Origin: Peptococcaceae bacterium
GTDB taxonomy: Bacteria; Bacillota; Peptococcia; DRI-13; PHAD01
Assembly (NCBI GenBank): GCA_024655825.1
Contig: JANLFJ010000030.1
Coordinates: forward strand, 1 to 40,737
Direction: 5' to 3'
DNA length: 40,737 nucleotides
The notes under the pieces are model-generated. The model was not told the DNA's origin. It saw nothing but the letters and a program-made list of their open reading frames with translations, and did not search any database. Shown here piece by piece: positions 6,119 through 12,981 of this stretch; positions within the stretch are counted from its first letter, which is position 1; each line of letters starts with the position of its first letter. The position numbers and the translations under genes are program-made.

Positions 6119-7645
6119 TTGAGGAAACAATCATTCTTAAAGGGCGCCTTCATTCTCGTTTTGGCCAGTGTTATTGTTAAAGCCCTGGGTTTTTTATATC
6201 AAATCATAATAATCAGGTTAATCGGGACAGAAGGGATCGGCATTTTTAACATGGTCTATCCTCTTTATATCGCGGCGCTGGTTATTATAACTGCCGGCCT
6301 GCCGCTGGCCGTTGCCAAGTTCGTCTCGGAGGAAACTGCCCGCTCCAACTATCCTGCTGCCGAAAAAACCCTGGGCATGGCCGCAGTAGCCCTTTTACTG
6401 CTGGCTACCTGCGGCGCATTTCTTTTGATTATCTTTTCCCCGCGCTTAATCAGGGCACTATACACGGATACCCGTGTTGTCCCTTCGTTTCTGATCCTGG
6501 CCCCGTCGCTGGTTTTGGCAGCCCTTTCTTCGTCCGTCAGGAGCTTTTTTCAGGGAATGCAGGATATGAGGCCAACCGCCGCTGCGCAGCTGGTCGAGCA
6601 GGTAATACGCTTTGCCTTGGGCATTGCTCTCGTTCATTTCCTCTTTCCGTTTGGACTGACCTGGGCGACATTAGGTCTATCGCTCGCCATCCTCTGCAGC
6701 GAGATCGGCGGTTTTATTTATTTGTGGTACCATTTCCAAAAAAATTCCCATACGGGCAGGCTCCTTGCGCTGCCGTCGCCGCCGGCGCTTTTCAAACTGT
6801 TTTCCTTTGGCCTTCCGGTTACCGTCACCAGGACGGTTTCCACCATCATGACCGCCGTTGAAGCAGGTTTAATCCCACGCCAGCTAATGAAAGCGGGGTT
6901 TTCCGTCTCCCAGGCTACTTCTTTTTACGGGGAACTGACCGGGGTTGCTTTTACCCTCTTAATGATCCCCTCGACTCTCTCCTTCTCCCTCGCCACCTCA
7001 ATACTCCCTGCGGTTTCTGAAGCGCAAAGCAAAAAACACAGCGAACTTTTGCAGCAGCGGGTTTCCGATGCTTTAGGGATCACCCTGCTTGCCGGCGTAC
7101 CAAGCGCCTTAATCCTCTTTTACTGGGGACCGCACATGACCTCTCTGCTTTTTAATGCTCACCAGGCCGGTTTCCTGTTGCGTATCCTGGCCCTGGGCAG
7201 TATCTTTCTCTACCTGGCCCAGACATCTTCAGGCATCCTCCAGGGAATGGGGTCGGTTATGACCATCTTTTTCACAAGCCTTGCCAGTGGAGTGCTTCGC
7301 CTGTCTGGTATTTACTTCTTTGGAAGCCACCCGGTTCATGGTCTAACTGCTATTGCTTTCAGCTACGTAACCGGTTTTGTCGTTATTGCCTTCTTAAACC
7401 TGCTGGCCGTAAAACAAAAATCCGGGTTCTGTCTTGAACCGGTTTTCTACATGCGTTTGTTCCTGGCCAGCCTTGTTGTCGTTTTTCTGCTGAAATCAAC
7501 TACCCCCCTGCTCGGGGAAAATGTTCTTGTTTTGATACTCCTCACCTTGCTTTGCGGGGCTGTTTTTTTTACCGTCCTTATCTTGTCCGGCGATAAATAC
7601 AGCAGGATTATCCTGGGCCAACTGCTGAGATTAAAAAGAAATTAA
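6119..7645 (+). CDS. spoVB: Stage V sporulation protein B / MurJ-like flippase
   Basis: The 508-residue polytopic membrane protein has about 14 hydrophobic helices and the MATE/MOP-superfamily polysaccharide transporter layout. The N-terminus KGAFILVLASVIVKALGFLYQ and the RLIGTEGIGIFNMVYPLY stretch are typical of SpoVB and its relatives YtgP and MurJ. In Bacillus, SpoVB is needed for spore cortex peptidoglycan, probably flipping lipid-linked precursors. Start TTG 6119 is preceded by GAGGGGAG. The gene converges on surE with overlapping 3' ends (7642-7645). Several paralogues usually exist, so sporulation specificity is probable rather than certain. Confidence 0.85.
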   Translation: MRKQSFLKGAFILVLASVIVKALGFLYQIIIIRLIGTEGIGIFNMVYPLYIAALVIITAGLPLAVAKFVSEETARSNYPAAEKTLGMAAVALLLLATCGAFLLIIFSPRLIRALYTDTRVVPSFLILAPSLVLAALSSSVRSFFQGMQDMRPTAAAQLVEQVIRFALGIALVHFLFPFGLTWATLGLSLAILCSEIGGFIYLWYHFQKNSHTGRLLALPSPPALFKLFSFGLPVTVTRTVSTIMTAVEAGLIPRQLMKAGFSVSQATSFYGELTGVAFTLLMIPSTLSFSLATSILPAVSEAQSKKHSELLQQRVSDALGITLLAGVPSALILFYWGPHMTSLLFNAHQAGFLLRILALGSIFLYLAQTSSGILQGMGSVMTIFFTSLASGVLRLSGIYFFGSHPVHGLTAIAFSYVTGFVVIAFLNLLAVKQKSGFCLEPVFYMRLFLASLVVVFLLKSTTPLLGENVLVLILLTLLCGAVFFTVLILSGDKYSRIILGQLLRLKRN

Positions 7646-8427
7646 CCCGGCGTTTTTATCTCCAGCCGTTCAAAACCGGCTGATTTGATCCGGTTGATGA
7701 GCCGGTAATTAGTCAAATCAAAGTGAATGGGAGAGACCGAAACATAATTTTGCTCTACCGCCACCACATCAATTTCCGGATCTACCTCGTCGTGGGGAAT
7801 AAGATCTCCTTTCAGCCAGAAATATACATTACCCCTGGGATCAACCCGCCTGTCGAATACATTTTTATACTCGCGCATGCCCAGGCGGGTCACTTTGAAA
7901 CCTCTTATCTCTTTTTTGTCTACCGGCGGCACATTGACATTGAGAAGCGTATCCGGCGGCAGCAACTCTTTTTTCTTTTGCAAATGGCAGGCCAGGGTAA
8001 AGGCTGCTTCCGCAGCCGCGCCGTAATCGCCATACTCATCGGAGGCCAGAGAAACAGCGATTGAAGGTATTCCGAGAACAATCCCTTCAATCGCCGCCGA
8101 TACTGTCCCCGAATAAATCACATCCGTGCCCAGATTTGGGCCGCTGTTTATCCCGGAAATCACCAGCCCGCACTTTCCGATCAATTCCTGCACGGCCAGT
8201 TTGACGCAATCAGCGGGCGTTCCCATCACGGCCCAGGCGTTATTAACCCCTTCAAAATTCATCCTCTTGATACGTATGGGATCCCTGACGGTAATCCCAT
8301 GACCTGTGGCGCTTCTTTCCTCAGCAGGAGCAACTACCGCCACTTCGCCCAGCCCCTTCATTTGTCGGGCCAGGATTTGAAGCCCGGGCGCCAGAATCCC
8401 GTCATCATTCGTTACCAGGATCAGCAT
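7642..8427 (-). CDS. surE: 5'/3'-nucleotidase SurE
   Basis: The protein has 261 residues, normal for the family. The metal-binding start LVTNDDG (Asp8, Asp9) and the loop ISGINSGPNLGTDVIYSGTV are diagnostic. SurE dephosphorylates nucleoside 5'- and 3'-monophosphates and is cytoplasmic. It is the last gene of a folE / DUF4264 / surE run on the minus strand with short gaps. The start has AAAGGAGG 5 bp upstream. Confidence 0.95.
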   Translation of the reverse strand: MLILVTNDDGILAPGLQILARQMKGLGEVAVVAPAEERSATGHGITVRDPIRIKRMNFEGVNNAWAVMGTPADCVKLAVQELIGKCGLVISGINSGPNLGTDVIYSGTVSAAIEGIVLGIPSIAVSLASDEYGDYGAAAEAAFTLACHLQKKKELLPPDTLLNVNVPPVDKKEIRGFKVTRLGMREYKNVFDRRVDPRGNVYFWLKGDLIPHDEVDPEIDVVAVEQNYVSVSPIHFDLTNYRLINRIKSAGFERLEIKTPG

Positions 8428-8460
8428 GTATCCTCCTTTGCATCAAGCAAGTAGAACTTT

Positions 8461-8646
8461 TTAGAACTCGTAAACATTAATTTTCATCGTGTTCGTTTCT
8501 TTGCTCTTTGTCAGTCCAAGCATTATATGCTTATCCTTGATGTTTTTATTTAAAAAATCAATAACCTGGTACATTTCGTCATAGTACGGAAAGCTTTTTG
8601 TCGCAAGCAAAACGAGCTTGGCCTCCTTTCCTTCCTGCCCTTCCAT
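8461..8646 (-). CDS. DUF4264 (YpmA-like) small protein
   Basis: The 61-residue protein contains KLVLLATKSFPYYDEMYQ, VIDFLNKNIKDKHIMLGLTK and a C-terminal KINVYEF. This matches the short YpmA/DUF4264 family of sporeforming Firmicutes, whose function is not known to me. It lies between folE and surE with gaps of 25 and 33 bp and has its own AGGAGG site, so it is probably co-transcribed. Confidence 0.75.
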   Translation of the reverse strand: MEGQEGKEAKLVLLATKSFPYYDEMYQVIDFLNKNIKDKHIMLGLTKSKETNTMKINVYEF

Positions 8647-8671
8647 GTGAACCTCCTGTTTTGCGTTGTAT

Positions 8672-9235
8672 TTAACGGTTGCCGTGAATAAGCGCCAGCG
8701 CTTCCGCCCTTGTGGCTTCCTGCGTCCTGAAAATGCCCCTTACGGCTGAAGTTATGGTTTTGCTTCCCGGTTTGTTCACACCTCTGATGGTCATACACAT
8801 GTGCTCCGCTTCAATGACCACGATCACCCCGTAAGGCCTCAACCCTTTCATAACGGTATCGGCTATTTGCGTGGTCAGCCGCTCCTGCAGCTGCGGCCGG
8901 CGCGCGTACACGTCTACCACCCTGGCCAGCTTGGACAGTCCCGTTACCTTTCCGTTGCGCGGTATGTAAGCCACATGGGCCTTTCCGAAAAAAGGCAGCA
9001 GGTGGTGTTCACAAAAAGAATAAAGGGGTATATCCTTTACCAGGACCATCTCCTCATGCTGTTCGGTAAAGCTGACCTCCATGTGCTGTTCGGCATCCTG
9101 CCCCAGGCCGGAAAAAACCTCCTCGCACATTTTTGCATAGCGATAGGGCGTTAATTTCAACCCTTCCCGGTCAGGGTTTTCGCCGATTGCCTCCAGTATT
9201 TCCCTTACCGCCTTTTGAATCCTGTCCAGGTCCAT
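8672..9235 (-). CDS. folE: GTP cyclohydrolase I (type IA)
   Basis: The 187-residue protein starts at ATG 9235, with AAGGAG 8 bp upstream. A TTG directly before it is less likely. It converts GTP to 7,8-dihydroneopterin triphosphate for tetrahydrofolate synthesis. Zinc and active-site motifs are present: [19 protein letters not shown] and the late ...[20 protein letters not shown]. Both Cys ligands and the catalytic His residues are retained. It is the first gene of a run with the DUF4264 gene and surE. Confidence 0.95.
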   Translation of the reverse strand: MDLDRIQKAVREILEAIGENPDREGLKLTPYRYAKMCEEVFSGLGQDAEQHMEVSFTEQHEEMVLVKDIPLYSFCEHHLLPFFGKAHVAYIPRNGKVTGLSKLARVVDVYARRPQLQERLTTQIADTVMKGLRPYGVIVVIEAEHMCMTIRGVNKPGSKTITSAVRGIFRTQEATRAEALALIHGNR

Positions 9236-9290
9236 CAAAACTGCTCCTTTTTTTCGTAATAATACGCTATTATTCTAGCACAATTCCCTT

Positions 9291-10430
9291 TTATTCTAAA
9301 CCAAAAGCTTTATTATAACAATCCACCGCCAGCTTATTTGCGCCAAGCTCTTCATAAATCTGGGCAAGTGATGACCAGGCAATTTTTTTCCATTCCTGTT
9401 TATTTTTCAGGTGCTCGATGGCCTCGATGGCTTCCAGGTAGTTCTCCTGTTTTTTGAGACAGCAAACAAGATTATAGGCGATCTGGGGGTCACCTGCAGA
9501 AATCGCCAGTCCCCGGTAATAATGCTTTTCTGCCGTTTTTAAGTCCTCCATGCTTTCGTAAACCCAGGCAATATTATTTAACACCTCGGGGTCTTTCGAA
9601 TTCTTCGCCATTATATTTTTTAGTATTTCCAGCGCTTGTCCTGCCTCTCCTTTTTTTGCATAAACGGCAGCCATGTTAAGCAGTGCTTCTCTATTATTCG
9701 CATCCAGGGCCAGGGCTTTCCGGTAATAACAAAGGCTTTCCTCGTACTTATTAAGCATCCCGTAACAGAAACCCAGCGCCGCAGCTATTTCTGCCTGGTC
9801 CTCACCGCCCTTAATTTTATGCAGCAGGACCGCCGCTTCCTTGTACCGCCCAAGCCTGATGTACACCGTGGCACAGTTATAAAGTATCGTCCCGTCGTTT
9901 TTTATAATCTTGACCGCTCTTTCCAGGTAAGACAAAGCTTGAACCGGCTCGTTCTGTCCAAGGCAGCACAGCCCGAGGTTATTCAATGTTCCGGCGTCTT
10001 CCGGTTCTTGCTCCAGGCACTGCCGGAAGCATTGAAACGCTCCCTCATAATCCTCTCTTCTTAACCTGATCTCTCCCTTGGCATAAAGCGCTTCCCACAG
10101 ATTACCGCAGTTTTTCAAGGCCTCATCATAAAACTGTTCCGCCATGTATAAGCAGCCCATCTCCTCGCTTGATCTGCCCAACCAGTACAGGTTCCTGGCA
10201 TCTCCACGGCCCATTCTTGCCGCCTGCGCAAAAGCGCGGTAAGCTTTTTCCCACTGCTTCTGCCTGGCATAGAGCGCTCCAAGAGTGGACCAGTCTTTAT
10301 AATTGACCCTTTCCCCTTCTATAACCTTCCCCTGGTAATAAAGGGCCTTCTTACCGCTGCCAGCGAGCTGAAAAAGCACGGCCATAGTTTTAAAATAACC
10401 CTGTTTCAGGCTGTTTTTAATTTTAAACAT
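9291..10430 (-). CDS. Tetratricopeptide repeat protein
   Basis: About 379 residues if started at ATG 10430. The frame is open to 10553, but the extra N-terminus looks non-coding and the ribosome site at 10430 is poor (GGTGG adjacent). Nearly the whole protein is TPR helices, about ten repeats with the W/L-G-Y-A-F-A-P spacing, for example NNLGLCCLGQNEPVQALSYL and LLNMAAVYAKKGEAGQALEI. No signal peptide or enzymatic domain is visible. TPR arrays bind proteins, but the partner is unknown. It is divergent from the TIGR04086 gene. Confidence 0.85.
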   Translation of the reverse strand: MFKIKNSLKQGYFKTMAVLFQLAGSGKKALYYQGKVIEGERVNYKDWSTLGALYARQKQWEKAYRAFAQAARMGRGDARNLYWLGRSSEEMGCLYMAEQFYDEALKNCGNLWEALYAKGEIRLRREDYEGAFQCFRQCLEQEPEDAGTLNNLGLCCLGQNEPVQALSYLERAVKIIKNDGTILYNCATVYIRLGRYKEAAVLLHKIKGGEDQAEIAAALGFCYGMLNKYEESLCYYRKALALDANNREALLNMAAVYAKKGEAGQALEILKNIMAKNSKDPEVLNNIAWVYESMEDLKTAEKHYYRGLAISAGDPQIAYNLVCCLKKQENYLEAIEAIEHLKNKQEWKKIAWSSLAQIYEELGANKLAVDCYNKAFGLE

Positions 10431-10610
10431 CCACCAACAACCCCCTAGACAAAGGATAAGGATATAATCATCTTCAACTATATTCAACGCATTTTTACCA
10501 TTTCCTTCCATCTTGACAGTTTTATTATCATCTACCGCCCTGCTAAAAATCATATTTGTTAATTACCGGCATATTGATAATATAAAAACCATGTGAGGTG
10601 AACACTGCAC

Positions 10611-11015
10611 ATGAGCAAGATTTCGCCAAGAACCCCATCCCCTGAAGGGTTTCAAATAACCAGCGTAGTAAAAGGACTGAGCTGGGCCCTGGTCATTACC
10701 ATATTCCTGGGAATAACTATCAGCCTGTTACTGCAGTTTACCTCTCTTTCCGAAACCCTTTTACAGAACTTTTCCGCATTCATTTTTTTCATCAGCATGT
10801 TTTTCGGCGCTACCGTTGGCGCCCGGTCCGCAGGCAGCAAAGGGCTGCTTCACGGCCTTTGTGTAAGCGCGCTATACCTGGTGCTTGTCCTACTAACCGG
10901 ACTGATCTGGAGCCCGGAAACATTTACGTTTGCCGGCCTGTTAAAAAGAACGGGGTTTGCCGTGCTGGCAGGAATACTGGGAGGTTTTACAGGGATCGGC
11001 CTGGCGGCAAAATAG
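10611..11015 (+). CDS. TIGR04086 family membrane protein
   Basis: This 134-residue protein has four predicted transmembrane helices, with small-residue turns (SMFFGATVGARSAGSKGLLHG) and a Gly-rich end (LAGILGGFTGIGLAAK). This fits the TIGR04086/YrzE-like family found in sporeforming Firmicutes next to preprotein-translocase or tgt genes. Its function is unknown. The start has GAGGTG upstream. A strong hairpin terminator follows directly, so it is monocistronic. Confidence 0.75.
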   Translation: MSKISPRTPSPEGFQITSVVKGLSWALVITIFLGITISLLLQFTSLSETLLQNFSAFIFFISMFFGATVGARSAGSKGLLHGLCVSALYLVLVLLTGLIWSPETFTFAGLLKRTGFAVLAGILGGFTGIGLAAK

Positions 11016-11027
11016 CCAAAGAAAAGG

Positions 11028-11057
11028 AAAATGGGAGTACCGCGATACTCCCATTTT
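11028..11057 (+). terminator. Terminator of the TIGR04086 gene
   Basis: A perfect 12-bp stem (AAAATGGGAGTA with its inverse) closes a 6-nt loop CCGCGA and ends in TTTTATTT. The A-rich left side makes it potentially bidirectional. Confidence 0.9.
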
Positions 11058-11133
11058 ATTTGACTATTCTTTTTAAAAAATTACGCATGAATTTGGGCAG
11101 GGGGATAAAATAAACAGCTTTAATATCCTTCAC
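11056..11133 (-). CDS. Possible 25-residue protein, translationally coupled
   Basis: GTG at 11133 overlaps the TGA of the upstream membrane protein (sequence GTGA). GGAGGG lies 7 bp before it, inside the end of that gene. The product reads MKDIKAVYFIPLPKFMRN, then FLKRIVK: short, basic and amphipathic. The stop codon falls in the shared terminator. An ATG 15 bp upstream is also in frame but has no ribosome site. I do not recognise it. The overlap geometry is the main reason to list it. Confidence 0.35.
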   Translation of the reverse strand: MKDIKAVYFIPLPKFMRNFLKRIVK

Positions 11134-11705
11134 GTCGGCACCCTCCATCTCATATTCTTTTCAAAATATTTTATTGCCGACTTCAAAAATGGTGACTGTC
11201 TGCCGGAAATTAATGCAGCGGCGGCAAAAATTCCCGCCCACCATAAGCCCTCCGCCCAGCTGGAAAAAAACAAAAGAAAAAATAAAAACGACGCCTGCCA
11301 TAACTTCAGGCCTTTCTCCAGGTCCCTGCTCGCCAGCCAACTGACCGCCAGCACGGTAAGCGAACCCTGGAAAACCTGCACTTTTTGAGCCGCCATCAAC
11401 CCTAAAACCGCCAGCCACGGCGTAAAAAAAAGTCCCTTAGCCTTCCGCACAGCCAGGACATTGCCGATAACATACAGCCCGGAAGCCGCCAGGAATTCCC
11501 TGTTTCCATTTTTTAAAAAAAGCCCCCAGGCATATCCTTTCAAAAAAGCAAAGACCCATGCCAGAATGAATACAAGCAGCCCCAAATTGTCCTTAAAGAC
11601 CATCCATCCAGGATGAGGATAAACCATTCTCCTGCAAAGACGGTCCAACGAAGCCTCTTCATTCAACAAGAAACCCGCTGCTAAAGATAACGCTGCCAGG
11701 AACAC
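11130..11705 (-). CDS. Unknown integral membrane protein
   Basis: The protein has 191 residues with about five hydrophobic helices, including LGLLVFILAWVFAFLKGYA and a Trp/Phe-rich helix near 150. It has a basic C-terminus (KYFEKNMRWRVPT). The start is probably GTG 11705, with GGGGGG 9 bp upstream. I recognise no family. It follows pssA on the same strand after 59 bp, so a lipid or envelope context is possible but unproved. Its stop overlaps the start of a 25-residue ORF. Confidence 0.6.
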   Translation of the reverse strand: MFLAALSLAAGFLLNEEASLDRLCRRMVYPHPGWMVFKDNLGLLVFILAWVFAFLKGYAWGLFLKNGNREFLAASGLYVIGNVLAVRKAKGLFFTPWLAVLGLMAAQKVQVFQGSLTVLAVSWLASRDLEKGLKLWQASFLFFLLFFSSWAEGLWWAGIFAAAALISGRQSPFLKSAIKYFEKNMRWRVPT

Positions 11706-11764
11706 CTGATGGCACCCCCCTGTCCACTATATCTATATGCCGGACAAGCAGGGTTATGATTATA

Positions 11765-12268
11765 TCAGTACTTCGGCACCTTAATATTACTTATCATCAG
11801 GTACGACAAAACAATCGAGGCCACGGCGTAAAATCCCAGGGGCAGACGGTTAGACAGCAAGACAAATATTGCCATCATCGGCCCGGCAAAGGTTATCGGC
11901 ACCCCTACAAAATACGTCTTGATGTTAAGCACATTGAAACGCGCCAACCTAATGGCTCCACAAAGCGCAAAGAGAGTCGAGATTATTAATCCCAAGTAAC
12001 CCATATTATTCAGGATGCTGGCATAAGTCAGCAAAGCCGGGGCTACTCCGAAAGAAACAAGGTCCGCCAGCGAATCCAATTCCTTTCCGAAATCGGAAGT
12101 AACCTTCAGGCGGCGAGCCAGCCTTCCGTCCATTCCATCCAGAACCATGCCGAACAAAATAGCGACAGCCGCCTCTTTATAATGCCCCTCCATCGTAAAC
12201 CAGAGCGAGGTTATGCCGAAAACCAGGTTTACCAGCGTAATTATGTTGGGAATCAATTTTTTATCCAT
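11765..12268 (-). CDS. pssA: CDP-diacylglycerol-serine O-phosphatidyltransferase
   Basis: The 167-residue membrane enzyme starts at ATG 12268, overlapping the psd stop. It carries the CDP-alcohol phosphatidyltransferase signature DG(x2)AR(x8)G(x3)D(x3)D, seen as DGRLARRLKVTSDFGKELDS followed by LAD. It transfers the phosphatidyl group from CDP-diacylglycerol to serine, making phosphatidylserine. The downstream psd product then gives phosphatidylethanolamine. The overlap with psd means coupled expression. Hydrophobic helices follow the motif, as is normal for the family. Confidence 0.93.
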   Translation of the reverse strand: MDKKLIPNIITLVNLVFGITSLWFTMEGHYKEAAVAILFGMVLDGMDGRLARRLKVTSDFGKELDSLADLVSFGVAPALLTYASILNNMGYLGLIISTLFALCGAIRLARFNVLNIKTYFVGVPITFAGPMMAIFVLLSNRLPLGFYAVASIVLSYLMISNIKVPKY

Positions 12269-12917
12269 ACTGCACCCTCCCGATGATAGTCTTTCCACCT
12301 CTAACTTTCTGTCCGGGTTCAACTGAAACGATCGATGCCCTGGGCAAGTATACTTCCACGCAGGAACCGAACTTTATCAAGCCGAAGCGCTGGCCCTGCT
12401 CAAGCCTGTCGCCTGCTTTTACCCAACAAACGACCCTCCTCGCAATGAAGCCAGTCACTTGAACCACCAGGAGCGCAGTACTCGCGCTCGTTTCGCTCCG
12501 AATCCCCACATAATTTCTCTCATTTAACTGCGAGGCATGCCCTTTGAACGCCGGCAAGAACTTTCCCGGCTGGTAATGAACGTATTCCACCCTGCCTTGA
12601 ATAGGGCTCCTGTTGACGTGGACATTAAAAACATTCATAAAAATGCTGACTTTTACGGCAGGTCCCTGCAAGTAGCGGGGTTCTTCCACCTCTTCCACGA
12701 TAAGCACAACTCCATCCGCCGGGGAAATTACCTCTCCGGGCGCTGCCTGTGCGTTTCTTTCCGGATTTCGAAAAAAATAAAGAACAAAAACAGTAAAAAA
12801 GGCCGGCAATAGGGCTGCCAGGTAACCAAACAACAAATAGGCAGCAGCCGCCAGCACAATCCCGGCGATAACAAAAGGGAAAGCATCCGGCATGACTGGC
12901 CAATTGTCTCTTTTCAA
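12261..12917 (-). CDS. psd: Phosphatidylserine decarboxylase (short archaeal/Bacillus type)
   Basis: It has about 218 residues from TTG 12917, where AGAGGAA lies 9 bp upstream. The frame is open to 12956, so an ATG start is possible. A pair of N-terminal hydrophobic helices (FPFVIAGIVLAAAAYLLFGY...) precedes the catalytic domain with ISPADGVV, NVFNVHVNRSPI and the self-cleavage site FGSCVEVYLP. Cleavage at Gly-Ser yields the pyruvoyl cofactor. The enzyme makes phosphatidylethanolamine and is membrane-bound. It is the first gene of the psd-pssA pair and follows dinG by about 65 bp. Confidence 0.92.
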   Translation of the reverse strand: MKRDNWPVMPDAFPFVIAGIVLAAAAYLLFGYLAALLPAFFTVFVLYFFRNPERNAQAAPGEVISPADGVVLIVEEVEEPRYLQGPAVKVSIFMNVFNVHVNRSPIQGRVEYVHYQPGKFLPAFKGHASQLNERNYVGIRSETSASTALLVVQVTGFIARRVVCWVKAGDRLEQGQRFGLIKFGSCVEVYLPRASIVSVEPGQKVRGGKTIIGRVQYG

Positions 12918-12981
12918 TCCTTCCACTTCCTCTCTGTTATGTTCTAATTTTATCATCTTTTTCTATTCAGGTAAAAGAGAT

